In this document: in pieces, positions 13,181 through 27,491 of the stretch | Position numbering within the stretch: the stretch's first letter is position 1 | Layout: each line of letters opens with the position of its first letter | Origin: Meconema thalassinum | Taxonomy: Eukaryota > Arthropoda > Insecta > Orthoptera > Tettigoniidae | Direction of reading: 5' to 3' | NCBI GenBank assembly: GCA_946902985.2 | Contig: OX336388.2 | Span: 1,699,637,978 to 1,699,701,977, forward strand | Length of the DNA: 64,000 bases | Notes under the pieces: generated by a model | Databases searched by the model: none | What the model was told of the DNA's origin: nothing | Seen by the model: only the letters and a program-made list of their open reading frames with translations | Program-made: the position numbers and the translations under genes

Positions 13181-16100
13181 ACTAATTATGACAAGTAACT
13201 GTAATTTCGATACTAATTATGGCAGGTAACTGTAACTTCGTTACTAGTTATGACAGGTAACTGTAACTTCGATACTAATTATGACAGGTAACTGTCACTT
13301 CGATACTAATTATGACAAGTAACTGTAACTTCGACACTATTTATGACAGGTAACTGTAATTTCGATACAAATTATGGCATCTAACTGTAACTTTGTTACT
13401 AATTATGACAGGTAACTGTTACTTCGATACTAATTATGACTGGTAACTGTAACTTCGATACTAATTAAGACATGTAACTGTAACTTCGTTACTAATTATG
13501 ACAGGTAACTGTAACTTCGATACTAATTATGACAAGAAACTCTAACTTCGTTACTATTTATGACAAGAAACTGTAATTTTGATAAAAAATTATGGTAGGT
13601 AACTGTAACTTCGATACTAATTATGACAGGTAACAGTAACTTCGATACTAATTATGACAGGTAACTGTAACTTCGATACTAATTATGACAGGTAACATTA
13701 ACTTCGATACTAATTATGACAAGTAACTGTTACTTCGATACAAATTATGACAGGTAACTGTAACTTCGTTACTAATTATGACAAGTAACTGTAATTTCGA
13801 TACAAATTTTGGCAGGTAACTGTAACTTCAATACTAATTATGACAGGTAACAGTAACTTCGATACTAATTATGACAAGTAACAGTAACTTCGACACTAAT
13901 TATGACAGGTAACTGAAACTTCGATACTAATTATGACAAGTAACTGTAATTTCGATCAAAATTATGACAGGTATCAGTAACTTCGATAATAATTATGGCA
14001 AGTAACTGTAATTTCGATACAAATTATGGCAGGTAACTGCAATTTCGATACTAATTATGACAGGTAACAGTAACTTCGATACTAATTATGACAAGTAACA
14101 GTAACCTCGATACTAATTAAGACAAGTAACTGTAACTTCGATACTAATTATGACAGGTAACTGTAACATCGTTACTAATTATGACAAGTAACTGTAATTT
14201 CGATACAAATTATGGCAGGTAACTGTAACTTCGATACTAATTATGACAGGTAACAGTAACATCGATACTAATTATGACAAGTAACTGTAACTTTGATACT
14301 AATTATGACAGGGAACTGTAACTTCGATACTAATTATGAAAATTTACTCTAACTTCGTTACTAATTATGACAAGTAACTGTAATTTTGATAAAAAATTAT
14401 GGCAGGTAAATGAAACTTCGATACTAATTATGACAGGTAACAGGAACTTCGATACTATTATGACAGGTAACTGCAACTTCGTTACTAATTATGACAGATA
14501 ACTATTACTTCGTTAATAATTATGACAGGTAACTGTAACTTCGTTACTAATTATGCCAAGTAACTGTAAATTCGATACCAATTATGACAGGTAACTGTAA
14601 CTTCGATACTAATTATGACAAGTAAATGTAACATCGTTACTAACCATGACAAGTAACTGTAACTTCGATACAAATTATGGCAGGTAACTGTAACTTTGTT
14701 ACTAATTATGACAGGTATTTGCAACTTCGATACTAATTATGACGGGTAACTGTAACTTCGATACTAATTAAGACAGGTAACTGTAACTTCGATACAAATT
14801 ATGGCAGGTAACTGTAACTTCGATACTCATTATGACAGGTAACAGTAACGTCGATACTAATTATGACCAGTAACTTTAACTTCGATACTAATTATGACAG
14901 GTAACTCTAACTTCGATACTAATTATGACAAGTAACTGTAATTTCGATACTAATTGTGGCAGGTAATTGTAACTTCGTTACTAATTATGACCGGTAATTG
15001 TAACTTCGATACTAATTATGACAGGTAACTATTACTTCCTTAATAATTATGACAGGTAACTGTAACTTCGTTACTAATTATGACAAGTAACTGTAACTTC
15101 GATACAAATTATGGCAGGTAACTGTAAATTCGTTACTAATTATGACAGGTAACTGCAACTTCGATACTAAATTAAGGCAGGTAACTGCAACTTCGATACT
15201 AATTATTACAGGTAAAAGTAACTTCGATACTAATTATGACAAGTAAAAGTAACTTCGATACTAATTATGACAAGTAACTGTAACTTCGATACTAATTATG
15301 ACAGATAACTGTATCTTCGTTACTAATTATGACAAGTAACAGTAACTTCGATACTAATTATGACAGGTAACTGTAACTTCGGTACTAATTATGACAAGTA
15401 ACTGTAACTTCGATACTTATTATGACAGGTAACAGTAACATCGATACTAATTATGACAAGTAACTGTAACATCGATACTGATTATTTCAGGTAACAGTAA
15501 CTTCGATACTAATTGTGAAAAGTAACAATAACTTCGATACTAATTATGACAAGTAACTGTAATTTCGATACAAATTATGGCAGGTAGCTGAAACTTCGAT
15601 ACTTATTAAGACAGGTAACTGTAACTTCGTTACTAATTATGACAGGTAACTGAAACTTCGTTACTAATTATGACAAGTAACTTTAATTTCGATACAAATT
15701 ATGGCAGGTAACTGTAACTGCGATACTAATAATGACAGGTGACAGTAACTTCGATACTAATTATGACAAGTAACTGTAACTTCGTTACTAATTACGACAG
15801 GTAACTGTAACTTCGTTACTAATTATGACAATATACTGTAATTTCAATACAATTTATGACAGGTAACTCTAACTTCGATACTAATTATGACAGGTAACTG
15901 TAACTTCGATACTAATTATGACAGGTAACTGTAACTTCGTTACTAATTATAACAGGTAACTGTTACTTCGTTACTAACTATGACAAGTAACTTTAATTTC
16001 GATACTAATTATGGCAGGTAACTGTATCTTCGTTACTAATTATGACAGGTAACTGTAACTTCGATACTAATTATGACAGGTAACTGTAACTTCGATAATA

Positions 16101-16417
16101 ATTATGACAGGTAACTGAAACTTCGATAATAATTATGACAGGTAACAGTAACATCGATACTAATTATGACAAGTAACTGTAACTTCGATACTAATTATGA
16201 CAGGTAACTGTAACTTCGATACTAATTGTGAAAAGTAACAATAACTTCGATACTAATTATGACAAGTAACTGTAATTTCTATACAAATTATGGCAGGTAA
16301 CTGAAACTTCGATACTTATTAAGACAGGTAACTGTAACTTCGATACTAATTATGACAGGTAACTGTAACTTCGTTACTAATTATGACAGGTTATTTTAAC
16401 TTCGTTACTAATTATGA
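13181..16417. repeat. 31-bp satellite array, segment 4 (between copies 3 and 4)
   Basis: This is the shortest inter-insert segment on the left side. It follows the copy 1 downstream order to about 15171, then jumps to the order found at about 5507 upstream of copy 2. It therefore lacks the 21 monomers at 4856-5507 and another three before copy 4. It has one monomer fewer than segment 2 just after the insert. No gene is present. Confidence 0.95.
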
Positions 16418-17070
16418 CAACAAAAATACTGGAATGCAGCCGAAATAAATCAGAAACCTCTATGGAGATCAAATTGGCAGGTGAAAAGCTGAAGGAAGTA
16501 GGAGATTGCTGTTACTTAGGAAGCAGAATAACCAGTGATGGACGAAGCAAAGAGGATATAAAAAGTAGGTTGGCTCAGGCAAGAAAAGCATTTCTACAAA
16601 AAAGGAATCTGCTGACATCGAATATAGATTTAGGTATTAGGAAGTCATTGTTGGAAGCCTTTGTTTGGAGCGTGGCGCTCTATGGAAGTGAAACTTGGAC
16701 TATTGGTGCAGCAGAAAAGAGGAGAATTGAAGCATTTGAAATGTGGTGCTACAGGAGAATGATGAAGATCAGATGGGTAGATAGGGTTACAAACAAAGAG
16801 GTATTAAGACGAGTGGGAGAGGAGTGATGTTTCTGGCGACTGCTAATGAAGAGAAGGGATAGGTAGGTAGGACACATACTAAGACACCCAGGAATAGCAA
16901 GCTTAGTTATGGAAGGAAGGGTCGAGGACAAGAACTGTAGGGGTAGACCAAGGTTAGAATATGTTAAACAGATTGCCTCGGATGTAGGGTGTGGTAGCTA
17001 TGTAGAGATGAAATGATTAACTCAGGACAGGGAGGCATGGAGCGCTGCATCAAACCAGTCAAAAGTCTGA
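16418..17070 (+). pseudogene. Reverse transcriptase C-terminal remnant, copy 4 (subtype B2, broken)
   Basis: Open from ATG 16414 (MTTKILECSRN) to TGA 16825-16827, 137 residues. It has CCYLGS with the TGC spelling, KEV and KSLLEAF (Leu for Phe), which define subgroup B2 together with copy 7. Later in-frame stops are at TAG 16864-16866 and TGA 17014-17016, and the natural end is at 17068-17070. No catalytic motif. Confidence 0.9.
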
Positions 17071-17084
17071 AGACTCAAACAACA
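16418..17084 (+). mobile_element. 5'-truncated non-LTR retrotransposon insert, copy 4 (subtype B)
   Basis: A 667-bp insert lies between ACTAATTATGA at 16407-16417 and 17085-17095. The first base after the 11-bp repeat region differs from sister copies (ATGACAACAA rather than ATGAAAACAA). That change is private to this copy and absent from its 14,311-bp twin at 30729. Confidence 0.9.
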
Positions 17085-20000
17085 ACTAATTATGACAAGT
17101 AACTGTAATTTCGATACTAATTATGGCAGGTAACTGTAACGTCGTTACTAGTTATGACAGGTAACTGTAATTTCGATACTAATTATGACAGGTAACTGTA
17201 ACTTCGATACTAATTATGACAGGTAACTGTCACTTCGATAGTAATTATGACAAGTAACTGTAACTTCGATACTATTTATGACAGGTAACTGTAATTTCGA
17301 TACAAATTATGGCATCTAACTGTAACTTTGTTACTAATTATGACAGGTAACAGTTACTTCGATACTAATTATGACAGGTAACTGTAACTTCGATACTAAT
17401 TATGACAGGTAACTGCAACTTCGTTACTAATTAAGGCAGGTAACTGTAACTTCGGTACTAATTATGACAGGTAATTGAAACTTCGATACTTATTGTGATA
17501 AGTAACTGTAACTTCGATTATAATTATTACAGGTAACCGTAACTTCGTTACTTCTTATGACAGGTAACTGTAACTTGGATATTAATTATGACAGGTAACT
17601 GTAACATCGTTACTAATTATGACAAGTAACTGTAACTTCGATACTAATTATGACAGGTAACTGTATCTTCGTTACTAATTATGACAAGTAACTGTAATTT
17701 CGTTACGAATTATGACTTGTAACTGTAACTTCGTTACAAATTATGACAGGTAACTGTAACTTCGTTACTAAATATGACAAGTAACTGTAATTTCGATACA
17801 AATTATGGCAGGAAACTGTAACTTCGTTACCAATTATGACAGGTAACTGTAACTTCGATAATAATTATTACAGGTAACTGTAACTTCGTTACTCATTATG
17901 ACAAGTAACTGTAATTTCGATACTTATTATGGCTGGTAACTGTAACTTCGTTACTAATTAAGAGAGGTAACTGTAATTTCGATACAAATTATGGCAGGTA
18001 ACTGTAAATTCGAAACTAATTATGACAGGTAACAATAACTTCGATTCTATTTATGACAAGTAACAGTAACTTCAATACTTATTATGACAAGTAAATGTAA
18101 CTTCGATACCAATTATGACAGGTAACTGTAACATCGTTACTAATTATGACAAGGAACTGTAATTTCAATACAAATTATAGCAGGTAACTGTAACTTCGAT
18201 ACTAATTATGACCAGTAACTGTAACATCGATACTAACTATGACAGGTAACTGTAACTTCGATACTAATTATGACAAGTAACTGTAACTTCGTTACTAGTT
18301 ATGACAAGTAACTGTAATTTCGATACAAATTATGGCAGGTAACTGTAACTTCGATACTATTTATGACAGGTAGCAGTAACTTCGATACTAATTATTGCAG
18401 GTAACTGTAACTTCGTTACTAATTATGACAAGTAACTGTAATTTCGATACTAATTATGGCAGGTAACTGTAACTTCGTTACTAATTATGACCGGTAATTG
18501 TAACTTCGTTACTAATTATGACAGATAACTATTACTTCGTTAATAATTATGACAGGTAACTGTAAATTCGTTACTAATTATGCCAAGTAACTGTAACTTC
18601 GATACCAATTATGACAGGTAACTGTAACTTCGATACTAATTATGACAAGTAAATGTAACATCGTTACTAACTATGACAAGTAACTGTAACTTCGATACAA
18701 ATTATGACAGGTAACTGTAACTTTGTTACTAATTATGACAGGTATTTGCAACTTCGATACTAATTATGACGGGTAAATGTAACTTCGATACTAATTAAGA
18801 CAGGTAACTGTAACTTCGATACAAATTATGGCAGGTAACTGTAACTTCGATACTCATTATGACAGGTAACAGTAACTTCGATACTAATTATGACCAGTAA
18901 CTTTAACTTCGATACTAATTATGACAGGTAACTGTAACTTCGATACTAATTATGACAAGTAACTGTAACTTCGTTACTAATTGTGACAAGTAACTGTAAT
19001 TTCGATACAAATTATGGCAGGCAACTGTAACTTCGATACTAATTATGACAGGTAACAGTAACTTCGATATTTATTATGGCAGGTAACTGTAACTTCGTTA
19101 GTAATTATGACAAGTAACTGTAATTTCGATATTAATTATGGCAGGTAACTGTAACTTCGTTACTAATTATGACCGGTAATTGTAACTTCGATACTAATTA
19201 TGACAGCCAACTATTACTTCGTTAATAATTATGACAGGTAACTGTAACTTCTTTACTAATTATTACAAGTAACTGTAACTTGGATACAAATTATGGCAGG
19301 TAACTGTAACTTCGTTACTAATTATGACAGGTAACTGCAACTTCGATACTAATTATGACGGGTAACTGTAACTTCGATACTAATTAAGACAGGTAACTCT
19401 AACTTCGATACAAATTATGGCAGGTAACTGTAACTTCGATAGTTATTATGACAGGTAACAGTAACTTCGATACTAATTATGACCAGTAACTGTAACTTCG
19501 ATACTATTTATGACAGGTAACTGTAACTTCGATACTAATTATGACAAGTAACTGTAATTTCGATACAAATTATGGCAGGTAACTGCAACTTCGATACTAA
19601 TTATTACAGGTAAAAGTAACTTCGATACTAATTATGACAAGTAACAGTAACTTCGATACTAATTATGACAAGTAACTGTAACTTCGATACTAATTATGAC
19701 AGATAACTGTATCTTCGTTACTAATTATGACAAGTAACAGTAACTTCGATACTAATTATAAGAGGTAACTGTAACTTCGATACTAATTATGACAGGTAAT
19801 AGTCACTTCGTTACGAATTATGACAAGTAACTGTAATTTCGATACAAATTATGGCAGGTAACTGAAACTTCGATACTTATTAAGACAGGTAACTGTAACT
19901 TCGGTACTAATTATGACAAGTAACTGTAACTTCGATACTAATTATGACAGGTAACAGTAACTTCGATACTAATTATGACGGGTAACTGTAACTTCGATAC

Positions 20001-21156
20001 TAATTAAGACAGGTAACTGTAACTTCGATACAAATTATGGCAGGTAACTGTAACTTCGATAGTTATTATGACAGGTAACAGTAACTTCGATACTTATTAT
20101 GACCAGTAACTGTAACTTCGTTACTAATTATGACAGGTAACTGAAACTTCGTTACTAATTATGACAAGTAACTTTAATTTCGATACAAATTATGACAAGT
20201 AACTGTAACTTCGTTACTAATTACGACAGGTAACTGTAACTTCGTTACTAATTATGACAATTTACTGGAATTTCAATACAATTTATGACAGGTAACTCTA
20301 ACTTCGATACTAATTATGACAGGTAACTGTAACTTCGTTACTTATTATAACAGGTAACTGTAACTTCGTTACTAACTATGACAAGTAACTGTAATTTCGT
20401 TACTAATTATGGCAGGTAACTGTATCTTCGTTACTAATTATGACAGGTAACTGTAACTTCGATACTAATTATGACAGGTAACTGTAACTTCGATAATAAT
20501 TATGACAGGTAACTGAAACTTCGATACTAATTATGACAGGTAACTGTAACTTCGGTACTAATTATGACAAGTAACTGTAACTTCGATACTAATTATGACA
20601 GGTAACAGTAACATCGATACTAATTATGACAAGTAACTGTAACTTCGATACTAATTATTTCAGGTAACAGTAACTTCGATACTAATTGTGAAAAGTAACA
20701 ATAACTTCGATACAAATTATGACAAGTAACTGTAACTTCGTTATTAATTATGACAGCTAACTGTAACTTCGATACTAATTATGACAGGTAACTTTAACTT
20801 CGATACTAATTATGACAGGTAACTGTAACTTCGGTACTAATTATGACAAGTAACTGTAACTTCGATACTTATTATGACAGGTAACAGTAACATCGATACT
20901 AATTATGACAAGTAACTGTAACATCGATACTGATTATTTCAGGTAACAGTAACTTCGATACTAATTGTGAAAAGTAACAATAACTTCGATACTAATTATG
21001 ACAAGTAACTGTAATTTCTATACAAATTATGGCAGGTAACTGAAACTTCGATACTTATTAAGACAGGTAACTGTAACTTCGATACTAATTATGACAGGTA
21101 ACTGTAACTTCGTTACTAATTATGACAGGTTATTTTAACTTCGTTACTAATTATGA
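17085..21156. repeat. 31-bp satellite array, segment 5 (between copies 4 and 5)
   Basis: This is continuous satellite. It spans the junction (20796-20833) between the two 14,311-bp units. Left of the junction the order matches the upstream region of subtype A inserts; right of it, the upstream region of subtype B inserts. The segment is therefore a recombinant between two unit types. No gene is present. Confidence 0.96.
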
Positions 21157-21809
21157 AAACAAAAATACTGGAATGCAGCCGAAATAAATCAGAAACCTCT
21201 ATGGAGATCAAATTGGCAGGTGAAAAGCTGAAGGCAGTAGGAGATTGTTGTTACTTAGGAAGCAGAATAACCAGTGATGGACGAAGCAAAGAGGATATAA
21301 AAAGTAGGTTGGCTCAGGCAAGAAAAGCATTTCTACAAAAAAGGAATCTGCTGACATCGAATATAGATTTAGGTATTAGGAAGTCATTTTTGGAAGCCTT
21401 TGTTTGGAGCGTGGCGCTCTATGGAAGTGAAACTTGGACTATTGGTGCAGCAGAAAAGAGGAGAATTGAAGCATTTGAAATGTGGTGCTACAGGAGAATG
21501 ATGAAGATCAGATGGGTAGATAGGGTTACAAACAAAGAGGTATTAAGACGAGTGGGAGAGGAGTGATGTTTCTGGCGACTGCTAATGAAGAGAAGGGATA
21601 GGTAGGTAGGACACATACTAAGACACCCAGGAATAGCAAGCTTAGTTATGGAAGGAAGGGTCGAGGACAAGAACTGTAGGGGTAGACCAAGGTTAGAATA
21701 TGTTAAACAGATTGCCTCGGATGTAGGGTGTGGTAGCTATGTAGAGATGAAATGATTAACTCAGGACAGGGAGGCATGGAGCGCTGCATCAAACCAGTCA
21801 AAAGTCTGA
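21157..21809 (+). pseudogene. Reverse transcriptase C-terminal remnant, copy 5 (subtype B1, broken)
   Basis: Open from ATG 21153 to TGA 21564-21566, with the same 137-residue translation as copy 2 (KAV, CCYLGS, FLEAF, YGSETWT). Additional in-frame stops are at TAG 21603-21605 and TGA 21753-21755, and the natural terminator is at 21807-21809. Confidence 0.9.
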
Positions 21810-21823
21810 AGACTCAAACAACA
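21157..21823 (+). mobile_element. 5'-truncated non-LTR retrotransposon insert, copy 5 (subtype B)
   Basis: A 667-bp insert lies between ACTAATTATGA at 21146-21156 and 21824-21834. By eye it is identical to copy 2, as expected for the 14,311-bp duplication, and it lies only about 360 bp right of the crossover. Confidence 0.9.
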
Positions 21824-24800
21824 ACTAATTATGACAAGTAACTGTAATTTCGATACTAATTATGGCAGGTAACTGTAACGTCGTTACTAGTTATGACAGG
21901 TAACTGTAATTTCGATACTAATTATGACAGGTAACTGTAACTTCGATACTAATTATGACAGGTAACTGTCACTTCGATAGTAATTATGACAAGTAACTGT
22001 AACTTCGATACTATTTATGACAGGTAACTGTAATTTCGATACAAATTATGGCATCTAACTGTAACTTTGTTACTAATTATGACAGGTAACAGTTACTTCG
22101 ATACTAATTATGACAGGTAACTGTAACTTCGATACTAATTATGACAGGTAACTGCAACTTCGTTACTAATTAAGGCAGGTAACTGTAACTTCGGTACTAA
22201 TTATGACAGGTAATTGTAACTTCGATACTTATTATGATAAGTAACTGTAACTTCGATTATAATTATTACAGGTAACCGTAACTTCGTTACTTCTTATGAC
22301 AGGTAACTGTAACTTGGATATTAATTATGACAGGTAACTGTAACATCGTTACTAATTATGACAAGTAACTGTAACTTCGATACTAATTATGACAGGTAAC
22401 TGTATCTTCGTTACTAATTATGACAAGTAACTGTAATTTCGTTACGAATTATGACTTGTAACTGTAACTTCGTTACAAATTATGACAGGTAACTGTAACT
22501 TCGTTACTAAATATGACAAGTAACTGTAATTTCGATACAAATTATGGCAGGAAACTGTAACTTCGTTACCAATTATGACAGGTAACTGTAACTTCGATAA
22601 TAATTATTACAGGTAACTGTAACTTCGTTACTCATTATGACAGGTAACTGTAATTTCGATACTAATTATGGCAGGTAACTGTAACTTCGTTACTAATTAT
22701 GACCGGTAATTGTAACTTCGTTACTAATTATGACAGATAACTATTACTTCGTTAATAATTATGACAGGTAACTGTAAATTCGTTACTAATTATGCCAAGT
22801 AACTGTAACTTCGATACCAATTATGACAGGTAACTGTAACTTCGATACTAATTATGACAAGTAAATGTAACATCGTTACTAACTATGACAAGTAACTGTA
22901 ACTTCGATACAAATTATGGCAGGTAACTGTAACTTTGTTACTAATTATGACAGGTATTTGCAACTTCGATACTAATTATGACGGGTAAATGTAACTTCGA
23001 TACTAATTAAGACAGGTAACTGTAACTTCGATACAAATTATGGCAGGTAACTGTAACTTCGATACTCATTATGACAGGTAACAGTAACTTCGATACTAAT
23101 TATGACCAGTAACTTTAACTTCGATACTAATTATGACAGGTAACTGTAACTTCGATACTAATTATGACAAGTAACTGTAACTTCGTTACTAATTGTGACA
23201 AGTAACTGTAATTTCGATACAAATTATGGCAGGCAACTGTAACTTCGATACTAATTATGACAGGTAACAGTAACTTCGATATTTATTATGGCAGGTAACT
23301 GTAACTTCGTTAGTAATTATGACAAGTAACTGTAATTTCGATATTAATTATGGCAGGTAACTGTAACTTCGTTACTAATTATGACCGGTAATTGTAACTT
23401 CGATACTAATTATGACAGCCAACTATTACTTCGTTAATAATTATGACAGGTAACTGTAACTTCTTTACTAATTATTACAAGTAACTGTAACTTGGATACA
23501 AATTATGGCAGGTAACTGTAACTTCGTTACTAATTATGACAGGTAACTGCAACTTCGATACTAATTATGACGGGTAACTGTAACTTCGATACTAATTAAG
23601 ACAGGTAACTCTAACTTCGATACAAATTATGGCAGGTAACTGTAACTTCGATAGTTATTATGACAGGTAACAGTAACTTCGATACTAATTATGACCAGTA
23701 ACTGTAACTTCGATACTATTTATGACAGGTAACTGTAATTTCGATACAAATTATGGCATCTAACTGTAACTTTGTTACTAATTATGACAGGTAACAGTTA
23801 CTTCGATACTAATTATGACAGGTAACTGTAACTTCGATACTAATTATGACAGGTAACTGCAACTTCGTTACTAATTAAGGCAGGTAACTGTAACTTCGGT
23901 ACTAATTATGACAGGTAATTGTAACTTCGATACTTATTATGATAAGTAACTGTAACTTCGATTATAATTATTACAGGTAACCGTAACTTCGTTACTTCTT
24001 ATGACAGGTAACTGTAACTTGGATATTAATTATGACAGGTAACTGTAACATCGTTACTAATTATGACAAGTAACTGTAACTTCGATACTAATTATGACAG
24101 GTAACTGTATCTTCGTTACTAATTATGACAAGTAACTGTAATTTCGTTACGAATTATGACTTGTAACTGTAACTTCGTTACAAATTATGACAGGTAACTG
24201 TAACTTCGTTACTAAATATGACAAGTAACTGTAATTTCGATACAAATTATGGCAGGAAACTGTAACTTCGTTACCAATTATGACAGGTAACTGTAACTTC
24301 GATAATAATTATTACAGGTAACTGTAACTTCGTTACTCATTATGACAGGTAACTGTAATTTCGATACTAATTATGGCAGGTAACTGTAACTTCGTTACTA
24401 ATTATGACCGGTAATTGTAACTTCGTTACTAATTATCACAGATAACTATTACTTCGTTAATAATTATGACAGGTAACTGTAAATTCGTTACTAATTATGC
24501 CAAGTTACTGTAACTTCGATACCAATTATGACAGGTAACTGTAACTTCGATACTAATTATGACAAGTAAATGTAACATCGTTACTAACTATGACAAGTAA
24601 CTGTAACTTCGATACAAATTATGGCAGGTAACTGTAACTTTGTTACTAATTATGACAGGTATTTGCAACTTCGATACTAATTATGACGGGTAAATGTAAC
24701 TTCGATACTAATTAAGACAGGTAACTGTAACTTCGATACAAATTATGGCAGGTAACTGTAACTTCGATACTCATTATGACAGGTAACAGTAACTTCGATA

Positions 24801-26825
24801 CTAATTATGACCAGTAACTTTAACTTCGATACTAATTATGACAGGTAACTGTAACTTCGATACTAATTATGACAAGTAACTGTAACTTCGTTACTAATTG
24901 TGACAAGTAACTGTAATTTCGATACAAATTATGGCAGGCAACTGTAACTTCGATACTAATTATGACAGGTAACAGTAACTTCGATATTTATTATGGCAGG
25001 TAACTGTAACTTCGTTAGTAATTATGACAAGTAACTGTAATTTCGATATTAATTATGGCAGGTAACTGTAACTTCGTTACTAATTATGACCGGTAATTGT
25101 AACTTCGATACTAATTATGACAGCCAACTATTACTTCGTTAATAATTATGACAGGTAACTGTAACTTCTTTACTAATTATTACAAGTAACTGTAACTTGG
25201 ATACAAATTATGGCAGGTAACTGTAACTTCGTTACTAATTATGACAGGTAACTGCAACTTCGATACTAATTATGACGGGTAACTGTAACTTCGATACTAA
25301 TTAAGACAGGTAACTCTAACTTCGATACAAATTATGGCAGGTAACTGTAACTTCGATAGTTATTATGACAGGTAACAGTAACTTCGATACTAATTATGAC
25401 CAGTAACTGTAACTTCGATACTATTTATGACAGGTAACTGTAACTTCGATACTAATTATGACAAGTAACTGTAATTTCGATACAAATTATGGCAGGTAAC
25501 TGCAACTTCGATACTAATTATTACAGGTAAAAGTAACTTCGATACTAATTATGACAAGTAACAGTAACTTCGATACTAATTATGACAAGTAACTGTAACT
25601 TCGATACAAATTATGACAGATAACTGTATCTTCGTTACTAATTATGACAAGTAACAGTAACTTCGATACTAATTATAAGAGGTAACTGTAACTTCGATAC
25701 TAATTATGACAGGTAATAGTCACTTCGTTACGAATTATGACAAGTAACTGTAATTTCGATACAAATTATGGCAGGTAACTGAAACTTCGATACTTATTAA
25801 GACAGGTAACTGTAACTTCGGTACTAATTATGACAAGTAACTGTAACTTCGATACTAATTATGACAGGTAACAGTAACTTCGATACTAATTATGACGGGT
25901 AACTGTAACTTCGATACTAATTAAGACAGGTAACTGTAACTTCGATACAAATTATGGCAGGTAACTGTAACTTCGATAGTTATTATGACAGGTAACAGTA
26001 ACTTCGATACTAATTATGACCAGTAACTGTAACTTCGTTACTAATTATGACAGGTAACTGAAACTTCGTTACTAATTATGACAAGTAACTTTAATTTCGA
26101 TACAAATTATGACAAGTAACTGTAACTTCGTTACTAATTACGACAGGTAACTGTAACTTCGTTACTAATTATGACAATTTACTGGAATTTCAATACAATT
26201 TATGACAGGTAACTCTAACTTCGATACTAATTATGACAGGTAACTGTAACTTCGTTACTTATTAGAACAGGTAACTGTAACTTCGTTACTAACTATGACA
26301 AGTAACTGTAATTTCGTTACTAATTATGGCAGGTAACTGTATCTTCGTTACTAATTATGACAGGTAACTGTAACTTCGATACTAATTATGACAGGTAACT
26401 GTAACTTCGATAATAATTATGACAGGTAACTGAAACTTCGATACTAATTATGACAGGTAACTGTAACTTCGGTACTAATTATGACAAGTAACTGTAACTT
26501 CGATACTAATTATGACAGGTAACAGTAACATCGATACTAATTATGACAAGTAACTGTAACTTCGATACTAATTATTTCAGGTAACAGTCACTTCGATACT
26601 AATTGTGAAAAGTAACAATAACTTCGATACTAATTATGACAAGTAACTGTAACTTCGTTACTAATTATGACAGCTAACTGTAACTTCGATACTAATTATG
26701 ACAGGTAACTTTAACTTCGATACTAATTATGACAGGTAACTGTAACTTCGATACTAATTATGACAGGTAACTGTAACTTCGTTACTAATTATGACAGGTT
26801 ATTTTAACTTCGTTACTAATTATGA
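21824..26825. repeat. 31-bp satellite array, segment 6 (between copies 5 and 6)
   Basis: This duplicates segment 3 at +14,311 bp, including its nested 55-monomer tandem duplication. Pure satellite with no gene. Confidence 0.96.
21992..25401. repeat. Second occurrence of the 2 x 1,705-bp tandem duplication
   Basis: Units 21992-23696 and 23697-25401 are the +14,311 copies of 7681-9385 and 9386-11090. The landmark AGGTATTTGC occurs at 22952 and 24657, 1,705 bp apart. Because both large units contain it, the 1,705-bp event predates the 14,311-bp event. Confidence 0.88.
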
Positions 26826-27477
26826 AAACAAAAATACTGGAATGCAGCCGAAATAAATCAGAAACCTCTATGGAGATCAAATTGGCAGGTGAAAAGCTGA
26901 AGGAAGTAGGAGATTTCTGTTACTTAGGAAGCAGAATAACCAGTGATGGACGAAGCAAAGAGGATATAAAAAGTAGGTTGGCTCAGGCAAGAAAAGCATT
27001 TCTACAAAAAAGGAATCTGCTGACATCGAATATAGATCTAGGTATTAGGAAGTCATTTTTGAAAGCCTTTGTTTGGAGCGTGGCGCTCTATGGATGTGAA
27101 ACTTGGACTATTGGTGCAGCAGAAAAGAGGAGAATTGAAGCATTTGAAATGTGGTGCTACAGGAGAATGATGAAGATCAGATGGGTAGATAGGGTTACAA
27201 ACAAAGAGGTATTAAGACGAGTGGGAGAGGAGAGATGTTTCTGGCGACTGCTAATGAAGAGAAGGGATAGGTTTTAGGACACATACTAAGACACCCAGGA
27301 ATAGCAAGCTTAGTTATGGAAGGAAGGGTCGAGGACAAGAACTGTAGGGGTAGACAAAGGTTAGAATATGTTAAACAGATTGCCTCGGATGTAGGGTGTG
27401 GTAGCTATGTAGAGATGAAACGATTAACTCAGGACAGGGAGGCATGGAGAGCTGCATCAAACCAGTCAAAAGACTGA
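26826..27477 (+). pseudogene. Reverse transcriptase C-terminal remnant, copy 6 (subtype A, broken)
   Basis: Open from ATG 26822 to TAG 27275-27277, with the same 151-residue translation as copy 3 and the same TTTTAG frameshift ending in RRDRF. The remaining C-terminal codons lie in a shifted frame to 27475-27477. Confidence 0.9.
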
Positions 27478-27491
27478 AGACTCTAACAACA
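26826..27491 (+). mobile_element. 5'-truncated non-LTR retrotransposon insert, copy 6 (subtype A)
   Basis: A 666-bp insert lies between ACTAATTATGA at 26815-26825 and 27492-27502. It is the twin of copy 3, displaced by 14,311 bp. Confidence 0.9.

Larger units (their letters stand above)
6485..20795. repeat. 14,311-bp higher-order duplication, unit 1
   Basis: Insert copies 2, 3 and 4 (ATG positions 6842, 12511, 16414) recur at 21153, 26822 and 30725, each exactly 14,311 bp away. Satellite landmarks such as AGGTATTTGC (8641, 10346 and 18740 against 22952, 24657 and 33051) keep the same spacing. Subtracting three insertions with their 11-bp duplications (2,033 bp) leaves 12,278 bp, or 396 monomers plus 2 bp. 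Differences seen by eye are few: for example 11889 G/T, 16418-19 C/A and 17470s unchanged. Confidence 0.93.
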